DNA of 64,000 nt from Palsa-504 sp963739135 (GTDB lineage Bacteria > Actinomycetota > Actinomycetes > Streptosporangiales > Streptosporangiaceae), in assembly GCA_963739135.1 (NCBI GenBank), contig CAVTZG010000021.1, positions 744,001-808,000 of the forward strand, written 5' to 3'. The notes beneath the pieces are model-generated. The model had not been told where the DNA came from, searched no databases, and saw only the letters and a list, made by a program, of their open reading frames with translations. Positions 39,908-48,019 of this stretch are shown here, one piece after another (the stretch's first letter is position 1; every line of letters begins with the position of its first letter). Position numbers and translations under genes: made by a program.

Positions 39908-41473
39908 TTATGCCTGTGCAGCATCCGCCTGAGTGCCGCTGTCGGTCCGCTCGCTTCCTTGCCGACGCGCGGTCAGGCGCGGCCCGACGTGGGCGACCGC
40001 GACGTAGGCGACGACGACTGCCACGATCACCAGCGGCATGACCGTCACGGCGTCCGAGAGCAGGAGCAGGCTGACGAGCAGGACCGAGGTCAGGGGCAGC
40101 TTCATCACGGCCGCGGTCACCGCGCCGATGCCCATGGCAACCCCGGCCACCAGCGGCAGCCCGGGCAGGTGAGACATCGCGACTCCCCCGACCGCGCCGA
40201 TGAACAGGGCCGGGAAGATAGGCCCGCCCCGGAAGCTGCCCCGCGACACGGCGTAGCCGAGAGTCTTGCAGACGAGCAGCAGCAGCAGCGCCCCCACCGA
40301 ATAGCTGGAGGCGTGCTGGATAAGCGGCCCGATATCGGACTGCCCTGAGAACAGCACGTCCGATGACGGCTTGCCGGTCGCCTGCGTGTAGATGATCGTG
40401 AGCACCGCGACGGCCACGCCGGCCAGCGGGAGCACGATCATGACCCACTTCTCGGCGTAGCGCTGCACGAACAGCGACAGCCACTCGATGACCGGGCCGA
40501 GCAGCGCGGCGGCCAGCCCGATCACGATGGCCCAGCCGAACTCAGCCAGGTCGGGCCGGCTGAAGGGCGGCAAGCTGGGGATGGCCAGCGAGAACGTGCC
40601 CAGCCCGGTCAGGCTGTCCAGGCCGACGAAGATGAGCGCGCCCACGCCGGACGCCAGCAGCCCGGGCACCAGCACCAGGCCCATCGTGGGGCCCCCCAGC
40701 CCGGACGCCTCCATCAGCAGGAACGCGCCGCTGATGGGCGATCCCAGCAGGGTGCTGATGGCCGCGAAGGCGCCGGCGCTGCCCAGCACCTTCACCCCTT
40801 GCTCGGGCACCGGGCGCCGTCGGGCCGCCTTGGTGGCCAGCACCGCCAGGCCGCTGCCGAGGGCGATGAGCGGCATCTCGGGGCCAATCACGGTGCCGAA
40901 TGCCAGCGACGCCAGCGCCGCCAGGATGACGCCGGGGAGCTGGACCGCGGTCGGCGGAGGATGCACGCCGAAGCCCGGCGCCGGCGACGCCCCGCCGTTA
41001 CCCGGCAGGTACCGGATCGCCAGGGCGGCCAGCACAGCACCGATCACCAGCATCGGGAGCGGCCACCAGGCCAGCGCGGTACTGTAGCCGAGCCCATGCG
41101 GCAGGTGGGTGAACAACTCCTTCTGCAGGTAGCTGACCAGCGCCAGGAAGAAATAAGCGGCCGCGGAGATCGGCACGCCGAGAATCGCCGCCACCACCAG
41201 CAACCCGACGTAGGCGCGGCTGCGCAGCGTCGCCATAGGATCCGGGGGGCCCGGCGGACCGGCCGCGCTCTGCGAGGCCGACGTGCCCCCCGGGGCTGGC
41301 GTGCCCCCCGGGGCTGGCGTGCCCCCCGGGGCTGGCGTGCCCCCCGGGGCTGGCGTGCCCCCCGGGGCTGGCGTGCCCCCCGGGGCTGGCGTGCCCCCCG
41401 GGGCTGGCGTGCCCCCCGGGGCTGGCGCACCGGCCGGCGTCGTGGCATCCGGCGGGTCATGTCCCATGGCCAT
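39908..41473 (-). CDS. ClC family chloride channel/transporter
   Basis: 521 residues from the ATG at 41473 (GAGGATGG upstream). The N-terminal ~75 residues are a Pro/Ala/Gly/Thr repeat (APGGTP units). The ClC membrane domain follows, with AFGTVIGPEMPLIALGSGLA (the gating Glu in GPEMP), LLGSPISGAFLLMEASGLGG and SRGSFRGGPIFPALFIGAVG (the GxFxP-like selectivity loop). About ten hydrophobic stretches fit the family. There are no CBS domains. It moves chloride or other anions; channel or exchanger mode is unclear. Confidence 0.88.
   Translation of the reverse strand: MAMGHDPPDATTPAGAPAPGGTPAPGGTPAPGGTPAPGGTPAPGGTPAPGGTPAPGGTPAPGGTSASQSAAGPPGPPDPMATLRSRAYVGLLVVAAILGVPISAAAYFFLALVSYLQKELFTHLPHGLGYSTALAWWPLPMLVIGAVLAALAIRYLPGNGGASPAPGFGVHPPPTAVQLPGVILAALASLAFGTVIGPEMPLIALGSGLAVLATKAARRRPVPEQGVKVLGSAGAFAAISTLLGSPISGAFLLMEASGLGGPTMGLVLVPGLLASGVGALIFVGLDSLTGLGTFSLAIPSLPPFSRPDLAEFGWAIVIGLAAALLGPVIEWLSLFVQRYAEKWVMIVLPLAGVAVAVLTIIYTQATGKPSSDVLFSGQSDIGPLIQHASSYSVGALLLLLVCKTLGYAVSRGSFRGGPIFPALFIGAVGGVAMSHLPGLPLVAGVAMGIGAVTAAVMKLPLTSVLLVSLLLLSDAVTVMPLVIVAVVVAYVAVAHVGPRLTARRQGSERTDSGTQADAAQA
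41283..41426. repeat. 18-bp minisatellite in the ClC gene, eight perfect copies
   Basis: GTGCCCCCCGGGGCTGGC is repeated eight times without a mismatch. In the minus-strand gene each unit codes six residues (PAPGGT). Perfect identity implies recent expansion and probable length polymorphism. Because the unit is a multiple of three, changes in copy number keep the frame. Confidence 0.95.
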
Positions 41474-41570
41474 CAGCCCATCCTCGCGCTCTCGGGACGG
41501 GAGCGTCTCACCTCTACAGGGTGACTCCTGTCTTGCATTTCGGCATCTGCGGCACTCCCCCGATACCGGT

Positions 41571-41884
41571 TGACGGTCCCCGGTGACCTCGTGGCACGAC
41601 CTGAAGCGACGATGGCGGCCTATTGCGCGGCCGTTGGGCTGCCCTTCAATCCACGGGCACTCACCTGGGGGCCTGGCGAGCGGTCCGAGTGGCGCCGGTC
41701 CGCACGCTGGCACGTGGACGTCAGTGTCAGCTCCGGCTTCGAGCGACGCGAGCGCGTGTACCCGGACACCGTCGAGAACTCCGGCGAGCTGGCCCGGTTC
41801 GCCGCCCACCACCGGCCGTTCTGCGAGCAGCTTTACGCACAGCGGTTGGACGTTACGCCGTGGGAGCAGGACGAGAGTTCCTAG
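41571..41884 (+). pseudogene. C-terminal fragment of a sulfotransferase-like protein
   Basis: The frame reads DLVARPEATMAAYCAAVGLP, FNPRALTWGPGERSEWRRSA, RWHVDVSVSSGFERRERVYP and DTVENSGELARFAAHHRPFC, the end of a family of actinomycete sulfotransferase-like proteins. The N-terminal PAPS-binding part is missing, and the formal ATG at 41570 lies in unrelated sequence. It lies about 60 bases left of the left att-like repeat. Confidence 0.5.
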
Positions 41885-41934
41885 CCTGTCAGCGTTAGCG
41901 CAGAAACCCCTCGGCCTGCCGTTCCAGGCAGTCC

Positions 41935-42043
41935 CGGCAGCTCCCATCCGAAGAGTAGGATGAGAGCTGTTCGTGGAGCCTCTGACCTGGCCTTACACCT
42001 GTGGGCGATACTGGGATCGAACCAGTGACCTCCTCGGTGTGAA
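41935..42043 (-). other. tRNA-Val 3' fragment with flank: left att-like repeat
   Basis: On the minus strand, TTCACAC (anticodon loop with CAC, valine), then GGTCACTGGTTCGATCCCAG and TATCGCCCA form the 3' part of a tRNA-Val (anticodon loop to acceptor end). The 5' half is not recognisable. A hairpin (CTCCCATCC/GGATGAGAG) follows the acceptor end. The whole ~100-bp block recurs in the same orientation at 60936-61036, differing at about ten positions by eye. tRNA 3' ends are classic integration sites for tyrosine recombinases. Confidence 0.75.
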
Positions 42044-42222
42044 GTAGGCCTCGAGCCGGTCTGGACGAGTCTAGAAGGTTCGCGAAGTGCTCTCTCCCGT
42101 CCGCCGCGAGCGGCACGGGTCACAGGCCAGCCATCACCCGTGGTGGATGAGGCAGGCTCATGGGCGGTGGGGCGACACTGATCGTGGCGACCAGGTAGTG
42201 GTTCATCCCGGCAGGCGATGGC

Positions 42223-42342
42223 ATGGAGTATCAGGGACAGCTGGTGATCCCTGACGTCCGCTGGATCGCCGGAGCCGCCGGCCTGGTGAACCTGCTGCTG
42301 GTCAGCTGGATCCGCGCTGCCCGGCGAAGCAAGACGCGCTAG
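42223..42342 (+). CDS. Possible small membrane peptide (39 residues)
   Basis: ATG at 42223 opens MEYQGQLVIPDVRWIAGAAG then LVNLLLVSWIRAARRSKTR and stops at 42342. It has one hydrophobic helix and a basic tail, with GGCAGGCG upstream as a weak ribosome site. It lies 41 bases before the GAP-family gene. It may be a real small protein; no family known. Confidence 0.35.
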   Translation: MEYQGQLVIPDVRWIAGAAGLVNLLLVSWIRAARRSKTR

Positions 42343-42383
42343 ACGCCGCACGCGGCGGCCGCTGTCGGGAGATCGGGACGCAC

Positions 42384-43040
42384 ATGATTGTTCTGAACCT
42401 CGTTCTCATCGGTTTGGTGATCACGCTCGAACCGCTCCCGCTCACCGCGTTCATCCTTGTTCTCGCCTCCAAGGGCGGCGTGCGGAAGGGCGCCGCGTTC
42501 ATCTTCGGCTGGCTGCTGTCGCTCGCCATCGTGATCGCGTTCACGGTGCTGGTCACCGGCAACAATCCTCCCAAGCCCAGCACGGCTCCCTCGCTGGCCG
42601 CCCTGGCCGCCAAGCTCGCTCTAGGCGTCGGCCTGACGCTGATCGCGATCCGGCAGTACATGAAGATGGGCAAGCCGAAACCGCCGAAAAAGACCCCCAA
42701 ATGGCAGACCGGCATCGACAACATGACGCCCTGGTACGCCATCGGGCTCGGCCCGCTCGTCCAGCCGTGGGCACTCGTCGCCGCCGGTGTCACCGTCATC
42801 GTCGAGGCCAAGCTCGCATCCTGGCAGGATTACCTGACGCTCGCGCTGTTCTGCATTATCGCCACATCCTCGTTCCTGGCCATGGAGATCTACGCCGGGT
42901 TCCGCCCCCAGCCAGCGCAGCAGTTCCTGACCAAGCTGCGGCACTGGATCGATACCCACACCAACCAGGTCATCATCATCGTGTCCCTGGTCCTGGGCTT
43001 CTGGCTGATTGGGAACAGCATCTACTACATCGTCACCTAG
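42384..43040 (+). CDS. GAP (Sap/LysE-like) family membrane protein
   Basis: 218 residues with six hydrophobic segments: LVLIGLVITLEPLPLTAFIL, AAFIFGWLLSLAIVIAFTVL, LAALAAKLALGVGLTLIAIR, GPLVQPWALVAAGVTVIVEA, LTLALFCIIATSSFLAMEIY and VIIIVSLVLGFWLIGNSIYY. A basic loop (KMGKPKPPKKTPKWQ) lies in the middle. This is the GAP/Sap family related to LysE exporters; mycobacterial relatives address glycolipids to the surface. It is the first intact gene inside the att-bounded segment and ends before a hairpin at 43051. Confidence 0.8.
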   Translation: MIVLNLVLIGLVITLEPLPLTAFILVLASKGGVRKGAAFIFGWLLSLAIVIAFTVLVTGNNPPKPSTAPSLAALAAKLALGVGLTLIAIRQYMKMGKPKPPKKTPKWQTGIDNMTPWYAIGLGPLVQPWALVAAGVTVIVEAKLASWQDYLTLALFCIIATSSFLAMEIYAGFRPQPAQQFLTKLRHWIDTHTNQVIIIVSLVLGFWLIGNSIYYIVT

Positions 43041-43050
43041 CGGTGCGTTT

Positions 43051-43076
43051 ACGGAGAGTACACCTGCCTTCTCCGT
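43051..43076 (+). terminator. Hairpin after the GAP-family gene
   Basis: ACGGAGA (43051-43057) pairs with TCTCCGT (43070-43076) around a 12-base loop, 11 bases after the stop at 43040. No T-run follows. Likely terminator. Confidence 0.45.
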
Positions 43077-43241
43077 GCTCGAATTACCGGGGATCAGGCG
43101 AGTCTCCCTCTGCATCGAGTGAACGACCGGCGCCGCGCGTGCTGGTGGGTCCCCTGGGGGTGATGCCGTGCGGCCGGCGGGCGCGCAAGGGTGGAATCCG
43201 GCGGGTTGTCTGCTGCCCGAGTGCCCGGCGGGGTGACTCGG

Positions 43242-43424
43242 GATGGACATCGGCCGCGATAACGGCCTGGTCGTCGACCGCGCATACGAAGACCAGGCCC
43301 CCTATGCCTTCACCGGAACCGTGAAAAGGTCGTGTTCGACCTCAAGCCAGCCACCCACCAAGACGAACAGGCCCTGCACGAACACGCTGAGGTGCAAGCC
43401 GTCGGCCACGGAGCCGCCGGCTGA
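43242..43424 (+). pseudogene. Arylsulfatase C-terminal remnant with a frameshift
   Basis: The plus strand reads GMDIGRDNGLVVDRAYEDQA then PYAFTGTV in one frame. After a one-base slip in the A-run at 43321-43325 it reads KVVFDLKPATHQDEQALHEH then AEVQAVGHGAAG with a TGA at 43422. This is the characteristic end of bacterial arylsulfatases. The catalytic N-terminal part is absent. Confidence 0.65.
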
Positions 43425-43427
43425 CAG

Positions 43428-43592
43428 TCACAGAGTTCGGGAGGCGTGAACGCTTCGTCGCACTCGTTCGCTGTCGTGCAGCTCCGCGGGGTTGGCCCGG
43501 ACCTCGGTCTTGTTCTTGCCATAGACCTTCTTGCGCCGTCGCTGCCCGTCAGGGCCGGCCTTGAGGCTGACCATCCCACGCCAGCGGCCCGG
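43428..43592 (-). pseudogene. N-terminal remnant of a tyrosine-recombinase integrase
   Basis: The minus strand reads GRWRGMVSLKAGPDGQRRRK then KVYGKNKTEVRANPAELHD. This is the AP2-like/SAM-like arm-binding start of actinomycete phage and ICE integrases (pattern GRWRA..DLG.GPDGKRRRK..YGKTK.EV). The frame then degenerates and stops at 43428; the catalytic domain is gone. Its position 1.4 kb inside the left att-like repeat fits an integrase next to its attachment site. Confidence 0.6.
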
Positions 43593-43879
43593 ACAGTGCG
43601 GATGCGTCTCAGGGTCGCGGCGCTCCCCATGGACCCAACGATGCGCGGGGCAGCCGAGTCCGTGGTAGGGGTTCCGGTGGCCAGGACCTGCCGGATAATG
43701 ACCAAGATGGCACGGAGCGCGACGATGATCTCTTGGTTCTTGGCCGCAGTGCTGCGGGAGCCGCCGGATGTCATCAATTGTCGGTGGTCTCGCGATTTGA
43801 GGTACCCCTCGTGCCGGGCCGCCCAGGCAGCCTCTGTCAGGACGGGTTCGAGGTCCGGCCATCGAATCATCGCACCCCC

Positions 43880-44081
43880 CCATCTGCTGGCTTGCGGCCG
43901 CGCTCTTGATGGCGCTGCGGCCGCGGGTTCGCAGTCCCTCGCCGCTGATACCGCGGAAGAGCAGCGGAAGCAGTCCCGCAGTGCCGGTCCAGCCGGTCTG
44001 GTGACTCGCCCCGATGTCGGCTCCGTTGTCGCTGTGGAAGTACTCATAGAACAGCAACAGGGCATCCTTGGCATCGTCGGT
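43880..44081 (-). pseudogene. C-terminal remnant of an MGH1-type glucosidase
   Basis: The minus strand reads DDAKDALLLFYEYFHSDNGA then DIGASHQTGWTGTAGLLPLL. The block LLFYEYFHxDNGxxxGASHQTGWT is the end of MGH1-like (GH63-type) glucosidases found in actinomycetes. Only the last ~60 codons remain. The downstream minus-strand frame to ~43600 (from ATG 43871, IRWPDLEPVLTEAAW) may be another fragment but I do not recognise it. Confidence 0.55.
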
Positions 44082-44139
44082 GCACGGCGAGCAGCGCCCG
44101 GCAGGCCGTCGGTCTCATCCGTGGCAGGCATGCTGCCGG

Positions 44140-44350
44140 CCTGAAGCTGCTGACTGCCGAGCAGGTCAAGATAATCGCCGATACACTACAGGTCCCGGTC
44201 GGCGTCGACGGCGAGTTGGTTCTGCTGCCGACTCCGGTGACCTGCACGATCTCCCGGGCGCGCTCCGCGTCTGGGTGCCACGAGACCGGCCAGGCGTCCC
44301 CCGGCCGAAATTCCCGGTGAACTGGGCCAGGCTACGGCACCTCGTAGGCG
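44140..44350 (+). pseudogene. C-terminal remnant of a diacylglycerol-kinase-like lipid kinase
   Basis: The plus strand reads GLKLLTAEQVKIIADTLQVP then VGVDGELVLLPTPVTCTIS. In the next frame it continues PGALRVWVPRDRPGVPRPKF. This is the end of the DagK/YegS family (VGVDGE...PTPV.C.I.PGALRV..PRDRP), split by a one-base shift near 44250. The ATP-binding domain is absent. Confidence 0.6.
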
Positions 44351-44467
44351 TCTCGGAACAGCCCCCACTACACCGGCCTGACGACGTAAATCGGTGTCCA
44401 ACCGGGACCGCCCTGCCTGAGCGCAGGGACACCGCGTCCGGGTCATCGCATTGACAGGAGGAGTGAC

Positions 44468-45337
44468 ATGGCCGCGAAGAAAAGGGACAAGCACGAGAAG
44501 CAGGACGCGGAGGCCCAGGCGCTGTCGCCCACAGCGGGTTCGGAGGCCGAGGCAGGGCCGCCCCCGAAGATGAAGCGCAAGGAGTACGAGCGCCAGATGA
44601 GGGTCCTGCACGGTGAGCTGGTGGCAATGCAGGAGTGGGTGAAGGAGTCCGGGGCCAAGATCTGCATCGTGTTCGAGGGCCGGGACACCGCCGGGAAGGG
44701 AGGTACGATCAAGCGGATCACCGAACGGGTCAGCCCGCGGGTGTTCCGGGTGGTGGCCCTGCCGACCCCGACCGAGCGGGAGAAGTCCCAGATGTACGTG
44801 CAGCGGTACGTCGCGCACTTCCCGGCGGCCGGGGAGGTGGTGATCTTCGACCGCAGCTGGTACAACCGGGCCGGTGTCGAGCGGGTGATGGGCTTTTGCA
44901 CGCCGGAGGAGACCGAGCGGTTCCTGCGGCTGGCGCCGGCCTGGGAGAAGGCCATGACCGACTCGGGGATCCTGCTGCTGAAGTACTGGCTGGAGGTCAG
45001 CCCCGGTGAGCAGACCCGCCGGCTGGAGAGCCGCATCGACGACCCGCGGAAGATCTGGAAGCTGTCGGCCATGGACCTGAAGTCCTACAGCCGCTGGTAT
45101 GACTACTCCCGGGCCAGGGACGCGATGTTCGCCGCGACCGACACCGCGTGGGCGCCCTGGTACATCGCCGGCGCCGACGATAAAAAGCGCGCCCGGCTCA
45201 ACATCATCAGCCACCTGCTGAGCCAGGTCCCCTACAAGCCGCTGGCCCACCGCGACATCACGCTGCCCAAGCGGCAGATAGCCGGCAGCTACGTGGAACC
45301 GGACCTGCCCTTGCGATACATCCCAACACCATTCTAG
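44468..45337 (+). CDS. ppk2: Polyphosphate kinase 2
   Basis: 289 residues. Walker A is CIVFEGRDTAGKGGTIKRIT (GRDTAGKGG at 71-79). The lid and Walker B region is VVIFDRSWYNRAGVERVMGF. Also present are ESRIDDPRKIWKLSAMDLKS and AWAPWYIAGADDKKRARLNI. The protein uses polyphosphate to phosphorylate nucleotides (ADP or GDP for class I types); class cannot be fixed by eye. The N-terminal ~35 residues are a charged extension. GGAGGAGTGAC precedes the ATG. Stands alone in the island between gene remnants. Confidence 0.94.
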   Translation: MAAKKRDKHEKQDAEAQALSPTAGSEAEAGPPPKMKRKEYERQMRVLHGELVAMQEWVKESGAKICIVFEGRDTAGKGGTIKRITERVSPRVFRVVALPTPTEREKSQMYVQRYVAHFPAAGEVVIFDRSWYNRAGVERVMGFCTPEETERFLRLAPAWEKAMTDSGILLLKYWLEVSPGEQTRRLESRIDDPRKIWKLSAMDLKSYSRWYDYSRARDAMFAATDTAWAPWYIAGADDKKRARLNIISHLLSQVPYKPLAHRDITLPKRQIAGSYVEPDLPLRYIPTPF

Positions 45338-45382
45338 ACGACCGACGGGAAAGAATTTTGAGCGTCACACCTGAAGCCGGGA

Positions 45383-45706
45383 ATGGCAGTAACCGCGGAC
45401 GACGTATGGGCCGAAGATGTGCTCCGGCTATATGCTACGAGCCTGTATCCGGCGGCCCTCCGGATAACCGGTAATGCTCCAGACGCCGAGGACCTCGTCC
45501 AGGAGACATTTGCGAAGGCGCTTGCAGCTTCGGGACGGTTCCAGCCAGGCACGAACCTGAACGCGTGGCTGCGCCGCATTATGACTAACACGTTCATTAG
45601 CGGCTATCGGAAGAGGCGAACCGAACTGCATTTCTTGAAGTCGTGCCCGCACCGGCCACGGTACCGGCTTCGCGCCGAACTCGGCAGCTACGCATCTCGA
45701 GGCTAA
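45383..45706 (+). pseudogene. Truncated ECF sigma factor (SigR/SigH-like region 2 only)
   Basis: Residues ~10-78 match sigma region 2 of the SigR group: LRLYATSLYPAALRITGNAP, DAEDLVQETFAKALAASGRF, QPGTNLNAWLRRIMTNTFIS and GYRKRRTEL. After YRKRRTEL the family homology stops and a 25-residue unrelated tail ends at 45706. Region 4, needed for -35 recognition, is missing, so the product cannot act as a normal sigma factor. Confidence 0.75.
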
Positions 45707-45742
45707 GTAAACCTTTGACAGTGAAACGAAAAGGGGAAGCCC

Positions 45743-46369
45743 GTGGGGACCTGGTGGGTAAGCATGCGATCGCCGGGTGAGCTCCGGTCCTTCGATCCTT
45801 TCCGCATCGCCGACCTGGAATACCGGATGTGGGTGGCCTACTACCTGCGCCGCTGGACCCACATGCTGGCGGCTTCGGTCAGGTTGCTCCGGCTTGGCTT
45901 CGGCACTGACTTGCCACGGCTCCTGCAGGGCGCCTGGCTGACGCTGCGCGCCGTCCGGTTGTGGGCGCCGTTTCCCGATAATGACCCTGACGGTGCCCAG
46001 GCCTGCATGCGCGAGCTTTACGCTCTGGTCAGGCACCGCTTCGGCGAGCCCGCGGACCCGGCGCGAGCAGCCAGCCTCGAGATCGACTGGTGGCGGGCGC
46101 ACCGGCAGCGCCAGTATGCGCCTGATCCCGCGGAAACAGGCGACGAACTGGTCGACTCGGTGACCCGCTTGTACTGCTACCTCTTCGGCGAGCCTGAGGT
46201 CGTAGTCAGGCCAGCCGCCGTGCACCGGGTGCGGGCGATGGATCTGTCCGATCAGTGGGTCCGGGAGGGTTGCCTGCCCGACAGCCCGCTGCTCCCGCTG
46301 GAGCACGCCGCGCTGGTCCGCGCTTATGCCGCGCTGCTCGCCGCCGTCCACCGTGAGGAACCGCGATGA
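45743..46369 (+). CDS. Conserved actinobacterial protein of unknown function
   Basis: 208 residues from a GTG at 45743 (GTGAAACGAAAAGGGGAAGC upstream) or the ATG at 45764. The N-terminal block RIADLEYRMWVAYYLRRWTH then MLAASVRLLRLGFG recurs in many actinobacterial proteins of unknown role. The rest is helical with many Arg and Trp (LEIDWWRAHRQRQY, DELVDSVTRLYCYLFGEPEV). No membrane helix or enzyme motif. The stop overlaps a possible 37-codon ORF. Confidence 0.7.
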   Translation: MGTWWVSMRSPGELRSFDPFRIADLEYRMWVAYYLRRWTHMLAASVRLLRLGFGTDLPRLLQGAWLTLRAVRLWAPFPDNDPDGAQACMRELYALVRHRFGEPADPARAASLEIDWWRAHRQRQYAPDPAETGDELVDSVTRLYCYLFGEPEVVVRPAAVHRVRAMDLSDQWVREGCLPDSPLLPLEHAALVRAYAALLAAVHREEPR

Positions 46370-46479
46370 GCAGCCAGCGGACCCTCGCCTATGCGCTGCG
46401 GCGCACCAGGCAGCGGGCCGGTGTAACGGGCGATCACAGCGATGCATTCGATCACTGCGATGCATTATGGTCGGCGTAG
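46366..46479 (+). CDS. Possible small coupled ORF
   Basis: ATGA overlap with the preceding gene gives MSSQRTLAYALRRTRQRAGV then TGDHSDAFDHCDALWSA. The second half is encoded by a direct repeat (CGATCAC, one variable base, GCGATGCATT, present twice). The overlap suggests translation but the repeat-derived end argues for decay. Confidence 0.25.
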   Translation: MSSQRTLAYALRRTRQRAGVTGDHSDAFDHCDALWSA

Positions 46480-46582
46480 ACGAGAGGGGCTCATGAGTGA
46501 TCTGCCCCGTCATGCTGTTGCCCACCGCGGGCAGTCCCGCACTGGATTTCTCCCGGTCCCCTACAGGCTTCAAGCTCGGCGA

Positions 46583-46891
46583 TCAGACGGCGGGTTTCTC
46601 GTTCGAGGTCCAGCGGCGGTCGAAGTAGCCGATGCAAGACGAGGCCGCCGAGCCGATGGCGGTGAACACTGCGTCGAACGCCGCGGTGAACTTCGTATCC
46701 CGGTCCCAGATCAGGAACTTCAGGCTGTCTGCGCTGCCCTCGAGGTCCAACAACAGGTTACGGGCCCGCTGGGTCACCCACGCGCCGGTGGGGTGGGCGG
46801 TGATCCCGACCAGGTGCACGCGCCGGGTGCCGTGTTCGACGAAGGACGCCGCTGAGCCGGACGCGCTGAGGTATTCGACACGGCTGGACAT
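46583..46891 (-). pseudogene. IS3/IS481-type transposase (integrase core) fragment
   Basis: The minus strand reads FVEHGTRRVHLVGITAHPTG, AWVTQRARNLLLDLEGSADS and LKFLIWDRDTKFTAAFDAVF, a well-known rve integrase-core segment with the second catalytic Asp in DRDTKF. The N-terminal HTH, first Asp and last Glu are missing and the end has shifted frame (AASSCIGYFDRR). Confidence 0.7.
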
Positions 46892-47110
46892 TGCTCTCTA
46901 CCCGAAGCGAATCAGGCCCGTGAATGGACACCCCACGCGGGCCTCTCCGAGGCAGCAACGGCGCTCGCCGCCCTGACGGGTGAACTCAATCCGCCGGCAA
47001 TCCGGGGCGGTCCGGGCCAGCTTGCCATTGCCGGTGAGCGTCGCGGGCGTCTATCAAGGTCTTTGTCGACGCGACGGCCATCGCGGCAGGACCGGTGTCC
47101 CGGGTTGCTC

Positions 47111-48019
47111 TCACGCCCCGGTCTCGGCCCTGGCCGTCCTGCCGTGCAGAACCTGGTCGATGGCCGCGATGATGACCTGGGCTGACCCGTCGATGGCCTG
47201 TGCCACCGGGCTGGATGGGTTGCTGAGCTGGCTGGCGATCTGGGACGCCGACAAGCCGGCGAGTACCTGCGGGTTGTATTGCGCGCCCGCCAGGATGTAC
47301 CGGTTGGCGATGTCGAGGAACGGGACCGCCCCGGACTGGTCGGCGCTGTTCACGTAGGGGGGCACGTCGAAGTTGTCGATGAGCTTAGTGTCCAGCGCGG
47401 TCTGGGCCTGCAGCGGGCGGCCGGCGTTGTCCGCCAGTTCGGTCGTCCGCAGCGTGAGGTCGGTACTCTGGTAGACGGCCGTCCGGAACGAGAGCGTGGC
47501 GGTGTTCGGGTACACGTCGGTGGCCGATGATGTCGTGGAGCCGAGGTGGCTCCAGGTGCCGAAATGGGACAGCGCGACGGTCAGCGACCAGCGTTCGGCC
47601 GCGCAGAACGGGCAGGATTCCTCGCCGACGAAGACGATCGCTGGCTTGCCGCCGATGGTCAGCGGCGGGCCGGACGTCTTGACCGTCTGCAGCGGGGTGA
47701 TCTCCTGGCCGGGACTCATCCCGGTCAGGACGGCGGCCGGAACGGTGGTGACCTGCCGGACCACGACCGGGGACGCCGGCGATTCGCTGGCGACCGGGCG
47801 GGGCGGGGTAGCGGTCAGCTTGATCGTAACCAGTGTCACCACGACCGCCAGCACCGCACCGACCGCCGCGATCGCCGCTAGCAAACGCCGACGTGCTTCG
47901 GCGCGCTTGCGGGCGGCCTGTTCGGCAGCAATCCGCTCGCGGGCGCGCAGCTTGCCCTGCGGGCCTCGCCCCGGCTGGGCCGACCTGCCGCCCGCGCGGT
48001 CGTGACGGGTGTTTGCCAC
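47111..48019 (-). CDS. DUF929 family membrane-anchored thioredoxin-fold protein
   Basis: 302 codons from a GTG at 48019 with AAGGA upstream and its own BlaI-type box at 48077. A basic N-terminus (ERIAAEQAARKRAEARRRLL) leads into one membrane helix (AAIAAVGAVLAVVVTLVTIK). An extracytoplasmic domain follows with a CxxC centre (VFVGEESCPFCAAERWSLTV, ALSHFGTWS), as in DUF929/thioredoxin-like proteins; similar CPFC centres occur near VKOR/DsbA systems. Ends VIIAAIDQVLHGRTARAETG. Likely a secreted thiol-disulfide or thioredoxin-like factor within the BlaI regulon. Confidence 0.8.
   Translation of the reverse strand: MANTRHDRAGGRSAQPGRGPQGKLRARERIAAEQAARKRAEARRRLLAAIAAVGAVLAVVVTLVTIKLTATPPRPVASESPASPVVVRQVTTVPAAVLTGMSPGQEITPLQTVKTSGPPLTIGGKPAIVFVGEESCPFCAAERWSLTVALSHFGTWSHLGSTTSSATDVYPNTATLSFRTAVYQSTDLTLRTTELADNAGRPLQAQTALDTKLIDNFDVPPYVNSADQSGAVPFLDIANRYILAGAQYNPQVLAGLSASQIASQLSNPSSPVAQAIDGSAQVIIAAIDQVLHGRTARAETGA

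Noticed and set aside
42001..42075. Functional tRNA-Val gene at the left repeat
   Set aside because: Only the part from the anticodon loop to the acceptor 3' end is present; the D-arm and acceptor 5' strand are not recognisable and the anticodon stem is mispaired.
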